The notes under the pieces are model-generated. The model was not told the DNA's origin. It did no database searches and was given only the letters and a program-made list of their open reading frames with translations. Position numbers and translations under genes: made by a program. A stretch of DNA of 39,059 nt from Pseudomonadota bacterium (GTDB taxonomy: Bacteria > Pseudomonadota > Alphaproteobacteria > Sphingomonadales > Sphingomonadaceae). This document shows positions 1 to 8,095 of the stretch, one piece after another (the stretch's first letter is position 1; every line of letters starts with the position of its first letter). The stretch is from positions 1 through 39,059 of the forward strand of contig JAFAGN010000148.1 in the NCBI GenBank assembly GCA_023422695.1, given 5' to 3'.

Positions 1-2218
1 GGCCACGATCGCGGTCACGGCCGCCACCACCGCGCGGACCGCGGTCGCCGCGGTCACCGCCATCACGGCGCGGACCACGATCGCCGCGCGGTTCACGCGG
101 CGGGCGGGTGTCTTCCAGCTCGGCGCCGGTTTCCTGGTCGACGACGCGCATCGACAGGCGCACCTTGCCGCGCTGGTCGATCTCGAGCACCTTGACCTTG
201 ACTTCCTGGCCTTCGCTCAGAACGTCCGAGACCTTTTCGACGCGCTCGTTGGCGATTTCGCTGACGTGAACCAGGCCGTCCTTGCCGCCCATGAAATTCA
301 CGAACGCGCCGAAATCGACGAGGTTGACGACCTTGCCGTCATAGATTTTGCCGACTTCGGCTTCTTCGACGATGCCCGAAATCCACTTCCGCGCGGCTTC
401 GATCTGCGACAGGTCGCTCGACGAGATCTTGATCAGACCTTCGTCGTCGATGTCGACCTTGGCGCCGGTGGTCGCGACGATCTCGCGGATCACCTTGCCG
501 CCGGTGCCGATGATGTCGCGGATTTTCGACTTGTCGATCTGCATCGTCTCGATCCGCGGCGCATGTTCGGACAGCTCGGTGCGGGCTTCGCCCAGCGCCT
601 TGGCCATTTCGCCCAGAATGTGCGCGCGGCCTTCCTTGGCCTGGTTCAGCGCAGCTTCGAAGATCTCGCGCGTGATGCCCGCGATCTTGATGTCCATCTG
701 CATCGTGGTGATGCCTTCGGACGTGCCCGCAACCTTGAAGTCCATGTCGCCGAGGTGATCTTCGTCACCGAGGATGTCCGACAGGATCGCATAATCCTTG
801 CCTTCGAGGATCAGGCCCATCGCGATGCCCGAAACCGGGCGCTTGATCGGCACGCCCGCGTCCATCATCGCCAGCGACCCGCCGCACACCGACGCCATCG
901 ACGACGAGCCGTTCGACTCGGTGATGTCGCTGGTCAGGCGGATCGTGTAGGGGAATTCGTCCTTCGTCGGCAGCACGGGGTGCAGCGCGCGCCATGCCAG
1001 CTTGCCATGGCCGACTTCGCGGCGGCCCGGCGCACCGAAGCGGCCGACTTCACCGACCGAATAGGGCGGGAAGTTATAGTGCAGCATGAAGTTCTGGTAC
1101 GACAGGCCGTTCAGCCCGTCGATCATCTGCTCCGCATCCTTGGTGCCAAGGGTACAGGTCGCGATGGTCTGCGTCTCGCCGCGGGTGAACAGCGCCGAGC
1201 CATGCGCGCGCGGCAGGAAGTGCGTTTCCGACACGATCGGGCGGATCTGCGTCGTGGTGCGGCCGTCGATGCGCTTGCCGTCCTTCAGGATCGCACCGCG
1301 GACGATTTCGGCTTCCAGCTTCTTGGTCAGCTTGATGCCGGCCATGACGCTCTGCGGGTCAAGGCCGTCGGCGACGAACTGTTCCTTCGCCTTTGCGCGC
1401 GCTTCGTTCAGCGCATTCGAACGCGCCGACTTGTCGGTCAGCTTGTAGGCCGCGGCAATGTCCTTGCCGATCAGCTTCTTCAGCTTGTCCTTGATCGCGG
1501 CATTGTCGTCCGACGCCGCCATGTCCCAGGGATCCTTGGCAGCCTGTTCGGCCAGCTTGATGATCGCCTTGACGACTTCCTTACACGCGTCGTGCGCGAA
1601 CAGGACGGCGCCCAGCATGACCTCTTCCGACAGCTCATTGGCTTCGGATTCGACCATCATCACCGCGTCGTGCGTCGCCGCGACAACCAGATCCAGATCG
1701 CCTTCGGCAACCTGCGCATCGGTCGGGTTCAGGATATATTCGCCGTCGATGTAACCGACGCGCGCGGCGCCGATCGGACCCATGAAGGGAACGCCCGAAA
1801 TCGTAAGCGCGGCCGAGGCGGCGACCATCGCAAGGATGTCGGGCTCGTTGTGGCCGTCATAGCTCAGAACCTGAGCGATAGCGTTGATTTCGTTATAGAA
1901 ACCTTCGGGGAACAGCGGGCGGATCGGACGGTCGATCAGGCGGCTGACCAAAGTTTCCTTTTCGGTGGCGCCGCGTTCGCGCTTGAAGAAGCCGCCCGGG
2001 ATGCGGCCTGCGGCCGAATATTTTTCCTGATAGTGGACGGTGAGCGGGAAGAAATCCTGCCCGTCCTTCACCGACTTCGCGGCGGTCACGGCGCAGAGCA
2101 CAACCGTTTCGCCCAGCGTCGCCATCACGGCGCCGTCGGCCTGGCGGGCAACCTTGCCCGTTTCGAGGGTCAGCGTTTCACCGCCCCACTCGATCGATAC
2201 TTTTTTCACGTCAAACAT
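1..2218 (-). CDS. pnp: Polyribonucleotide nucleotidyltransferase (PNPase), 3' end cut by window edge
   Basis: PNPase degrades RNA 3' to 5' by phosphorolysis, usually as a trimer in the degradosome. The ATG at 2218 follows an AAGGA-type ribosome binding site; the frame is open to the left edge, giving at least 739 residues. Two RNase PH domains come first, then a KH domain with GTGGK near residue 568, an S1 domain from about residue 622 (DGKVVNLVDFGAFVNF), and a tail from about residue 700 made almost only of Gly, Arg and Asp (GDRGDRGPRGGGG). The RG-rich tail is likely an extra RNA-binding or protein-contact arm. It lies downstream of rpsO, as in most proteobacteria, separated by 257 bp with a terminator and a palindromic repeat. 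The stop codon is outside the window. Confidence 0.97.
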   Translation of the reverse strand, partial: MFDVKKVSIEWGGETLTLETGKVARQADGAVMATLGETVVLCAVTAAKSVKDGQDFFPLTVHYQEKYSAAGRIPGGFFKRERGATEKETLVSRLIDRPIRPLFPEGFYNEINAIAQVLSYDGHNEPDILAMVAASAALTISGVPFMGPIGAARVGYIDGEYILNPTDAQVAEGDLDLVVAATHDAVMMVESEANELSEEVMLGAVLFAHDACKEVVKAIIKLAEQAAKDPWDMAASDDNAAIKDKLKKLIGKDIAAAYKLTDKSARSNALNEARAKAKEQFVADGLDPQSVMAGIKLTKKLEAEIVRGAILKDGKRIDGRTTTQIRPIVSETHFLPRAHGSALFTRGETQTIATCTLGTKDAEQMIDGLNGLSYQNFMLHYNFPPYSVGEVGRFGAPGRREVGHGKLAWRALHPVLPTKDEFPYTIRLTSDITESNGSSSMASVCGGSLAMMDAGVPIKRPVSGIAMGLILEGKDYAILSDILGDEDHLGDMDFKVAGTSEGITTMQMDIKIAGITREIFEAALNQAKEGRAHILGEMAKALGEARTELSEHAPRIETMQIDKSKIRDIIGTGGKVIREIVATTGAKVDIDDEGLIKISSSDLSQIEAARKWISGIVEEAEVGKIYDGKVVNLVDFGAFVNFMGGKDGLVHVSEIANERVEKVSDVLSEGQEVKVKVLEIDQRGKVRLSMRVVDQETGAELEDTRPPREPRGDRGPRRDGGDRGDRGPRGGGGRDRDRG

Positions 2219-2353
2219 GGAGTTTCCTTCGCCCGCCGGGCCCAATGCCGGGCGGGGCCTCTGATTCCGGGCAATCCGGCCCGGGACGGTACGGGGCGTT
2301 TCGGTGCCCCATCGAACAGAATTGACGCCGAATTGCGTCAATTCTCTCAAACT

Positions 2354-2435
2354 CCGTTCGCCCTGAGCTTGTCGAAGGGCCGTTTTTCCTTCTCGAAGAA
2401 AAGGACGGGGCTTCGACAAGCTCAGCCCGAACGGA
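2354..2435. repeat. Palindromic dispersed repeat, family 1, copy A
   Basis: An imperfect palindrome of about 82 bp. Its outer arms are CCGTTCGCCCTGAGCTTGTC and its near-complement, and its centre contains CTTCTCGAAGAAAAGG. Related copies lie at 10652-10741 and 14752-14835. On the minus strand it would fold into a long hairpin in the leader between rpsO and pnp. Confidence 0.9.
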
Positions 2436-2441
2436 TAAAAT

Positions 2442-2470
2442 AAGGGCGGCTCCGATGCGGAACCGCCCTT
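2442..2470 (-). terminator. Rho-independent terminator/attenuator between rpsO and pnp
   Basis: On the minus strand, right after the rpsO stop, an AAGGGCGG arm pairs with CCGCCCTT around an inner TCCG-cat-CGGA stem, and is followed by TATTTTAT. This is a classic terminator shape. It should end most rpsO transcripts and let some read through into pnp. Confidence 0.85.
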
Positions 2471-2475
2471 ATGAA

Positions 2476-2745
2476 TTACTTACGCAGACCCAGCTTCGCG
2501 ATCAGCGCCTGATAGCGGGCCTCGTCCTTCTTTTTCAGATAGTCGAGCAAGCTGCGACGCTTGTTGACCATCATCAGCAGGCCGCGGCGGCTGTGATTGT
2601 CTTTGTGATTGGCCTTGAAGTGGCCAGTCAGATTGTTGATGCGATCGGTCAGGATTGCGACCTGCACTTCCGGCGAACCGGTATCGCCCTCTTGGCGAGC
2701 ATTGTCCTTGATGACTTCAGTCTTGCGCTCAGCGGTAATCGACAT
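2476..2745 (-). CDS. rpsO: 30S ribosomal protein S15
   Basis: S15 is a primary 16S rRNA-binding protein of the small-subunit platform. The 89-residue product (MSITAERKTEVI...) has the standard family length and the conserved stretches TGSPEVQVAILTDRINNLT, HKDNHSRRGLL and KRRSLLDYLK. The start at 2745 was chosen over an upstream in-frame ATG at 2763 because a GAGGA ribosome binding site sits just before it. It starts 24 bp after the truB stop and is followed by a terminator, with pnp downstream. Confidence 0.97.
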   Translation of the reverse strand: MSITAERKTEVIKDNARQEGDTGSPEVQVAILTDRINNLTGHFKANHKDNHSRRGLLMMVNKRRSLLDYLKKKDEARYQALIAKLGLRK

Positions 2746-2769
2746 AATTTTTTCCTCGAACATCTTGGC

Positions 2770-3726
2770 TTAAAGATTGAAGCCGCGGACGACCTTCAGC
2801 GTTCCCGCCAAAGCCTCGATCAGGGCAACGGGACGCATTTCGCTGTCCCTTCCCCAATAGAGCCCGTCATCCGTGCTACCCCCGGTCCAGACGCGACCCT
2901 GACGGATCGCCCCTGCCGCTTCCGGGGAAAGGTTCAGAGCCGGGATGTCGACCAGCCCTGCCTCGAGCGGCAGAATGATTTCTGATTGCGCGGCCCCTTG
3001 GCCGAACGCGTTCAATTTGTCCAGCGAAATCGCCTGTGCCAGGTCGAACGGCCCGGCCTTGGTGCGGCGCAGCATCGTAACATGCCCGACGGTGCCGACC
3101 GCATAGGCGATGTCGCGCGCGAGGCTGCGGATATAAGTGCCCTTTGAAACGTGGGCGGTGAGGGTCACCGATTCAAGACGCCCTTCCCTACCCTCGTCAC
3201 CCCGGACCTGATCCGGGGTCCATGCGGCGCCCGCGGCAATGGATGCCGGATCAAGTCCGGCATGACGAAGCGAGAAAACCGTCACCCCCCGCGCCTTCAT
3301 GTCCACCGCCTCGCCCTTGCGCGCAAGGTCATACGCTCGCTGCCCATCGATCTTGATCGCCGAATAGGCTGGCGGCACCTGTTCGATCGACCCGGTAAAG
3401 CGCGGCAGCACCGCCGCGATTTCCGTCAGCGTCGGCCGCACATCGCTCACCGCGACGACCTCCCCCTCGGCATCGAGCCCCGCCGTCTCGGTGCCGAACG
3501 CGATCGTAAACGCGTAAATCTTGCTCGCATCGAGCATCCGCCCGCACAACTTCGTCGCCTCGCCCAGCGCGATCGGCAGCACGCCGGTCGCCAGCGGATC
3601 GAGCGTGCCGCCATGGCCGACCTTCACCTTGCCCAACCCCGCCTCGCGGCACACGCGCTTGACCGCGCCGACCGCCTGCGTCGAACCGAGACCCAGCGGC
3701 TTGTCCAGAATGATCCAGCCGTTCAC
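2770..3726 (-). CDS. truB: tRNA pseudouridine(55) synthase TruB carrying an in-frame repeat insertion
   Basis: TruB makes pseudouridine 55 in the T-loop of tRNAs. The 318-residue product begins at a GTG whose last two bases overlap the TGA of the upstream GNAT gene (GTGA, 4-nt overlap). The catalytic Asp43 lies in GHGGTLDPLATG; PPAYSAIKIDGQRAYDLAR and the KGTYIRSLARDI motif follow. Residues about 154-183 (RHAGLDPAS...PDQVRGDEG) have no counterpart in the family as I know it. They are encoded by a dispersed palindromic repeat that also occurs between genes here. The flanking motifs stay in frame, so the enzyme is probably active with an added surface loop. Confidence 0.95.
   Translation of the reverse strand: MNGWIILDKPLGLGSTQAVGAVKRVCREAGLGKVKVGHGGTLDPLATGVLPIALGEATKLCGRMLDASKIYAFTIAFGTETAGLDAEGEVVAVSDVRPTLTEIAAVLPRFTGSIEQVPPAYSAIKIDGQRAYDLARKGEAVDMKARGVTVFSLRHAGLDPASIAAGAAWTPDQVRGDEGREGRLESVTLTAHVSKGTYIRSLARDIAYAVGTVGHVTMLRRTKAGPFDLAQAISLDKLNAFGQGAAQSEIILPLEAGLVDIPALNLSPEAAGAIRQGRVWTGGSTDDGLYWGRDSEMRPVALIEALAGTLKVVRGFNL
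3194..3268. repeat. Dispersed repeat family 2 (GTCACCCCGGA...), copy inside truB
   Basis: About 75 bp with two short palindromic halves: CCCCGGACCTGATCCGGGG and GCCGGATCAAGTCCGGC. Related copies lie between nrdA and nrdB (22708-22789) and at 24919-25003, with a fragment at 26971-26989. Here the element is read through in frame as part of TruB. Confidence 0.92.
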
Positions 3727-4268
3727 GCGCCGCCGCCCGACCACTCCCCGGCCAGCAGCGACCATAGCCCGGTATCGCGGGTATAGCCCGTCCAGGTGAC
3801 GCGCTCGGACCGCAATAGGCCCTCCTTGATCGCGCCCAATTTTGCTACCGCTGCCTGACTGCGCGCATTGCGTTCATCGATGCGGAATTCGATACGGCGG
3901 ATGCCCATGGCAAAGGCATGATCCAGCATCAGCCGTTTCAATCGCCCGTTCAAGCCGGTCCCCCGCGCCTCGGGATGGATGAAACTGTTGCCGATCTCTA
4001 CCGTCTGCGCCGACCAGTCGGGGCGCAGCCACGCCGACATGCCGACCAATCGATCCCCGTCAAAGATCGCATAGGGCATCCGCCCGCCGCGCCCGATCAG
4101 CGTGTCAAAGCTCGCGTCGAAATGGCCGGGACCAAAACTCGACGAATAGATCGTCCAGATGTCGGCGTCGGCCGCGCACACGGCGCGCAAATCCTCGCGA
4201 TGCGCCTCGGTCAGCTTGACGAGCCGCAGCGCGCCGTCGGCCAGCTCCACATACAGGCGGTCAAGCAT
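3723..4268 (-). CDS. GNAT family N-acetyltransferase (RimJ/RimL-like)
   Basis: The 181-residue product fits the acetyl-CoA-dependent N-acetyltransferase fold. The central block reads EIGNSFIHPEARGTGLNGRL, where RGTGLN takes the place of the usual acetyl-CoA pyrophosphate loop (R/Q-x-x-G-x-G/A). It is followed by ERNARSQAAVAKLGAIKEG, typical of the RimJ/RimL subgroup that acetylates protein N-termini or small amines. The ATG at 4268 lies inside the end of tdk (8-nt overlap) and the stop overlaps the truB start, so the three genes are almost surely co-transcribed and coupled. The substrate cannot be told from sequence. Confidence 0.85.
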   Translation of the reverse strand: MLDRLYVELADGALRLVKLTEAHREDLRAVCAADADIWTIYSSSFGPGHFDASFDTLIGRGGRMPYAIFDGDRLVGMSAWLRPDWSAQTVEIGNSFIHPEARGTGLNGRLKRLMLDHAFAMGIRRIEFRIDERNARSQAAVAKLGAIKEGLLRSERVTWTGYTRDTGLWSLLAGEWSGGGA

Positions 4269-4863
4269 CGGCAAGCGCCGCCGCGGCCTCGCGCCGTTTG
4301 GCCATGAAATGCCGCCGGCACATCGCGACATAGCGGTCGTTGCCGCCGATCTCGGTCTGCGCCCCTTCGACGACCGCACGGCCAGTCTCGTCGACGCGCA
4401 GGTTCATCGTCGCCTTACGCCCGCATTCGCACACCGCTTTCAGTTCGACGAGCGCGTCGGCGATGCCCAGCAGCGCCGCCGATCCGGGGAACAGCTCGGC
4501 CGAAAAATCGGTGCGCAGCCCATAGCAAAGCACGGGAATGCCGCTCTCGTCGGCGAGCCGCGCCAGCTCCAGAACCTGCGCCCGCGTCAGGAACTGCGCC
4601 TCGTCGACCAGCACGCAGGCCAGCGGGCGCGTCGCATGTTCGGCGTTCACCGCCGCCCACATGTCGCTGTCAGGATCGAATTTATGCGCCTCGGCCATCA
4701 GCCCGATCCGGCTCGTCACCTGCCCCGCGCCATAACGGTCATCGAGCGCCGCGGTCCACAGCATCGTCTCCATCCCGCGCTCGCGATAGTTGAAATCCGC
4801 CTGGAGCAGCGTCGTCGATTTGCCGGCGTTCATGCTGGCATAGTAGAAATAGAGCTTGGCCAT
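4261..4863 (-). CDS. tdk: Thymidine kinase (type II)
   Basis: Salvage enzyme that phosphorylates thymidine to dTMP using ATP. The 200-residue product starts MAKLYFYYASMNAGKSTTLL, with the P-loop SMNAGKST at about residues 10-17. The catalytic Glu lies in VLVDEAQFL. The zinc-binding cysteines of type II enzymes are seen as CECGRKA and CRRH near the C-terminus. I took the start at 4863 rather than the longer reading frame because the family begins right before this beta strand and the extra upstream part is encoded by an intergenic repeat. First gene of the tdk-GNAT-truB-rpsO-pnp run. Confidence 0.95.
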   Translation of the reverse strand: MAKLYFYYASMNAGKSTTLLQADFNYRERGMETMLWTAALDDRYGAGQVTSRIGLMAEAHKFDPDSDMWAAVNAEHATRPLACVLVDEAQFLTRAQVLELARLADESGIPVLCYGLRTDFSAELFPGSAALLGIADALVELKAVCECGRKATMNLRVDETGRAVVEGAQTEIGGNDRYVAMCRRHFMAKRREAAAALADA

Positions 4864-4895
4864 GCGGGTGCGATAACGCGTTGGCGAAGCTTCGC

Positions 4896-5037
4896 CAATC
4901 CTCCCTGTGCCGCAGCCTGGGGGTGGTGGCCGCGCTACGCGCTGACGGAGGGGCTTTGGCGCGAACGTCGCAGCCCCTCCACTACCGCCTGCGGCGGCGG
5001 TCCCCCTCCCCATCGCTTCGCGACAGGGAGGATTGTT
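4896..5037. repeat. Dispersed GC-rich repeat family 3, copy 1
   Basis: About 140 bp bounded by CAATCCTCCCTGT and its complement ACAGGGAGGATTG, so the ends are inverted repeats. The body contains CCCCTCC/GGAGGGG blocks. A second copy in the opposite orientation lies at 13613-13751. It fills most of the gap between the divergent tdk and acyltransferase genes. Confidence 0.88.
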
Positions 5038-5115
5038 GGATAGGTTGACTCACCCCGACCCCCCTCCCATGCTGCGCAGCATAAAGTCGCAGCATAACAG
5101 TGGGGGAGAGCGACC

Positions 5116-6534
5116 ATGCGGTTGATGCCGGTGACCGACGCGATGTTTCTCGTCGCCGAAACGCGCGAGACGCCGATGCATGTTGGCGGGGTCAATCTCT
5201 ATACCCTGCCCGACAAGGTCGACGAGACCGAGTGGCTGAACGAGATGCTCGCGCTGCTGCGTCAGCAGGAAGGGCTGCGGCGGCCGTTCAGCGAGGTGCT
5301 GAAACTCACTCCGCTCGGCCAATATGGCCCGATCCGCCTTGTCCCCGACAAGGACATCGACATGCATTACCACGTCCGCGCCGCCGCGCTGCCCAAGCCG
5401 GGGCGGTACCGCGAGATGTTCGAACTCGCCTCGCGCCTGCATGGCACCCTGCTCGATCGCACCCGCCCGATGTGGGAAATCACGCTCATCTCGGGGCTGC
5501 CCAATCGCCAGATCGCGACCTATTTCAAGATTCACCACGCCTTCATGGACGGCGCCAGCTCGATGCATTTCACCAACGCGATGCTGAGTAACGACAAGAA
5601 TTACAAACCCACCGCGTCGCCGATGTCGGTCGAGGTTTATGAGGCCTATAAGCGTAAGTTCCCGACCGCTAGAAAAGCGCCGACCCCCAGCATCACCGAC
5701 CTGAAAGCCATCGGTGCCTTTTTGAAGGAGCAATGGGGCAACAGCGTCGGGGTGACGAAGGCGCTGAACCAATATGCTGCGGCGATGTTCGGGCTCGGCG
5801 GCGGCGACCTCACGACGCCTTGGGCGGGGCTGCCGCGCACCAGTTTCAACCGCAACATCACCGGCGCGCGGCGCTTCGTCGCACAAAGCTGGTCGCTCGA
5901 ACGCGTCCGCGCGATGGGCAAGGCCTATGACGGAACAATCAACGACGCGGTGCTCGCCATGTGCTCGGGGGCGATGCGCAAATATCTGCAATCGCTGAAC
6001 GAGCTGCCCGACAAGCCGCTCAAAGCCATGGCGCCGGTGTCGATCCGCGCCAAGGACGACATCGATTCGGGTAATTCGGTCGCCGCGGTGACCGCCAATC
6101 TCGCGACGCACATCGATGATCCGGCAGAGCGGATGCGGACGATCCAGGCGTCGATGAACGCCGCAAAGGCGCAGCTGCGCGAAATGACCGCGCAGCAGAT
6201 CCAGATCTATACCGCGATCACGCAGATGCCGCAGATGCTGACCGCACTCACGCGCACCGCCGACAAGTTCCCGGCGTATAGCGTCACCATCTCGAACGTC
6301 CCCGGCCCGCGCGAGCAGCTGTACTGGAACGGCGCGCGATTGGACGGCATGTATCCCGCGAGCATCCCCGTCGACGGCATGGCGATGAACATCACGCAGG
6401 TATCGAACAACAAGAATATCGATTTCGGCATCACCGCCTGCCGCCGCAGCGTGCCGCATGTCCAGCGGCTGATCGACTATCTGGAGGATGCACTGGTCGA
6501 GCTGGAGGAAGCCGCGGGGATCAAGGGTAAATAG
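5116..6534 (+). CDS. Wax ester synthase / diacylglycerol acyltransferase (WS/DGAT) family protein
   Basis: This family transfers acyl groups from acyl-CoA to fatty alcohols or diacylglycerol, making storage lipids at the membrane or lipid droplet. The 472-residue product has the usual length. The catalytic motif HHxxxDG is present as HHAFMDG at residues 140-146. The second signature NDAVLAMCSGAMRKYL and the C-terminal SNVPGPREQLYWNGARL block are also there. The ATG at 5116 follows a GGGGGAGAG ribosome binding site at good spacing. No fatty acyl-CoA reductase is nearby, so the real acceptor alcohol is unknown. Confidence 0.93.
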   Translation: MRLMPVTDAMFLVAETRETPMHVGGVNLYTLPDKVDETEWLNEMLALLRQQEGLRRPFSEVLKLTPLGQYGPIRLVPDKDIDMHYHVRAAALPKPGRYREMFELASRLHGTLLDRTRPMWEITLISGLPNRQIATYFKIHHAFMDGASSMHFTNAMLSNDKNYKPTASPMSVEVYEAYKRKFPTARKAPTPSITDLKAIGAFLKEQWGNSVGVTKALNQYAAAMFGLGGGDLTTPWAGLPRTSFNRNITGARRFVAQSWSLERVRAMGKAYDGTINDAVLAMCSGAMRKYLQSLNELPDKPLKAMAPVSIRAKDDIDSGNSVAAVTANLATHIDDPAERMRTIQASMNAAKAQLREMTAQQIQIYTAITQMPQMLTALTRTADKFPAYSVTISNVPGPREQLYWNGARLDGMYPASIPVDGMAMNITQVSNNKNIDFGITACRRSVPHVQRLIDYLEDALVELEEAAGIKGK

Positions 6535-6620
6535 CCGCCCGCGCCCGGTACATCTTAGCTTTTTACACTGTCGCCGCGCCCGCCTAAATACCCCGCGACA
6601 CCAAGCGAGGGGAATCCGCG

Positions 6621-7544
6621 ATGCTGGGCAAATTCGACGCAATGGACCGGCTGGTCCAGCTATTGCTGCTGATCGCTGCGATCGGAGCGATCGCCAATGG
6701 CGGCTTCATGCTGATCGACCCGCTGGCCTGGTACGTCTTCATCCCGACCGTCATCACCACCGGCCCGCCGAACGCGCATTTTATCCGCGATATCGGCCTG
6801 GCCTATGTCGGTTCCGGGCTGATCCTGCTTTACGCCGCCGGACATCCGATCCTGCGCTGGCGCGCCGCGGTCGTCGGCGGGCTGTGGCTGACCTTGCACG
6901 GCGTGCTGCACATCTACGAGGTGCTCGCGGGTATCTGCGGCCCCGCCACCTTCTGGGCCGATGCGCCGGGGGTGCTCGGCCACCCGCTGCTCGTTATTGC
7001 CGCGCTGACCATCCTGTTCGTGCGCCAGCGGATTGCGCCCGCGGGCATCCCGGCGCGGCTGTTCGCCCGCGCCGCCGACAAGGCGACCGGCGGCAACAGT
7101 CCGTATCTGCCCGACCTTGTCGCCGCGCCCGGCCACGCCGCCGAAAAATTCCAGCATTTCATGCCGGTCACCGCGCACCGCCACGCCGCGCCCGCCGACG
7201 CGTTCCATGCAGCACGGATCGGCGCGACGCTCGCCGCCGATTGCGGCCCGTGCGCGCTGATCGCCGCCGAAAGTGCGCTCGGCGACGGCGTCGCGCGCGC
7301 CACCGTCAACCGCCTGCTCGCCAGCGACCCGCCCGCCGACCTCGCCGAAGCCTTTGCATTTGGCGCCGCGGTGGGTGGCCACGACCCCGCCGCCGACGCG
7401 CATGGCGCGCAGGTCGAAATGCTCTATGGGCGCACCATCCGCTTCGAAATGGCGCTCACCGCCGCAACGGTCACCGCATATCCGGCGCTGAAGCGCGGTC
7501 TCGGCTTCGCGAACAGCTGCGCGCTCCACAAGCTGGAGGTTTGA
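6621..7544 (+). CDS. Membrane protein fused to an AhpD-like domain with a CGPC motif
   Basis: 307 residues starting at an ATG preceded by GAGGGG. Residues about 8-135 contain four hydrophobic segments (for example LVQLLLLIAAIGAIANGGFM and HPLLVIAALTILFV). The C-terminal half, about 170-300, looks like an AhpD / carboxymuconolactone-decarboxylase fold: FMPVTAHRHAAPADAFHAAR, then ADCGPCALIAAESAL with a CGPC dithiol at 208-211. Families of this fold use such a CxxC in peroxide or disulfide chemistry. The late NSCALHK cysteine is extra. A membrane-tethered thiol oxidoreductase is an inference. The GNAT gene follows after 31 bp. Confidence 0.7.
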   Translation: MLGKFDAMDRLVQLLLLIAAIGAIANGGFMLIDPLAWYVFIPTVITTGPPNAHFIRDIGLAYVGSGLILLYAAGHPILRWRAAVVGGLWLTLHGVLHIYEVLAGICGPATFWADAPGVLGHPLLVIAALTILFVRQRIAPAGIPARLFARAADKATGGNSPYLPDLVAAPGHAAEKFQHFMPVTAHRHAAPADAFHAARIGATLAADCGPCALIAAESALGDGVARATVNRLLASDPPADLAEAFAFGAAVGGHDPAADAHGAQVEMLYGRTIRFEMALTAATVTAYPALKRGLGFANSCALHKLEV

Positions 7545-7575
7545 CAGCAACCGCGGACCGCGACACAGCGCGCCC

Positions 7576-8055
7576 ATGACCATCGCGATCCGCCCCGCCA
7601 CGCCCGCCGACCTGCCGCTGATCGCGCAGTTCATCCGCGATCTCGCCGAATATGAAAAGCTGGCGCAGGAGGTTCGCTTCGACGAAGCGAAGCTTGGCGC
7701 CAACCTGTTCGGCCCGCGCTCCTATGCCGAGGTGGTGATCGGCGAACTCGACGGAACGCCGCAAGGTTTCGCGCTCTTCTTCCACAATTTCTCGACCTTC
7801 GAGGGGCGCCCCGGCATCTATCTCGAAGATCTGTTCGTCCGCCCTGAGGCGCGCGGCTCGGGGCTCGGCAAGGCGCTACTCGCGCATCTGGCGCAGCTGT
7901 GCGTGACACGCGATTGCGCCCGCCTCGAATGGAGCGTGCTCGACTGGAACGCGCCCGCGATCGGCTTTTACCACAGCCTCGGCGCCAGGCTGATGGACGA
8001 ATGGACCGTCATGCGCGTCGATGGCGACGCGCTGACGAAACTCGCCGCGTCCTAG
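7576..8055 (+). CDS. GNAT family N-acetyltransferase, diamine/thialysine acetyltransferase type
   Basis: 159 residues, the size of single-domain GNAT enzymes. The core RPGIYLEDLFVRPEARGSGLGKALL is the acetyl-CoA-binding A motif, with R-G-S-G-L-G as the pyrophosphate loop. LEWSVLDWNAPAIGFYHSLGA and the N-terminal EYEKLAQEV resemble the spermidine/spermine and thialysine acetyltransferase subgroup, so a small amine is the likely substrate. The ATG at 7576 has no clear ribosome binding site, but the gap to the upstream gene is short, so it is likely translated from the same message. Confidence 0.88.
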   Translation: MTIAIRPATPADLPLIAQFIRDLAEYEKLAQEVRFDEAKLGANLFGPRSYAEVVIGELDGTPQGFALFFHNFSTFEGRPGIYLEDLFVRPEARGSGLGKALLAHLAQLCVTRDCARLEWSVLDWNAPAIGFYHSLGARLMDEWTVMRVDGDALTKLAAS

Positions 8056-8095
8056 CGACCCGTCATTCCCGCAAGCCCGGCATGACAATGCAGAG

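Noticed and set aside
266..2443. 725-codon plus-strand open frame over pnp
   Set aside because: It mirrors pnp codons on the other strand. The minus frame has all PNPase, KH and S1 motifs, while the plus product is His/Arg/Asp-rich with no family signs.
5050..6642. 530-codon minus-strand open frame over the WS/DGAT gene
   Set aside because: Antisense of a gene with intact HHxxxDG and NDAVLA motifs.
8062..8092. CGTCATTCCCGC...GGCATGACAATG as a further family 2 repeat
   Set aside because: Only a short fragment resembling one end of the element; may be a remnant but cannot be separated from chance.
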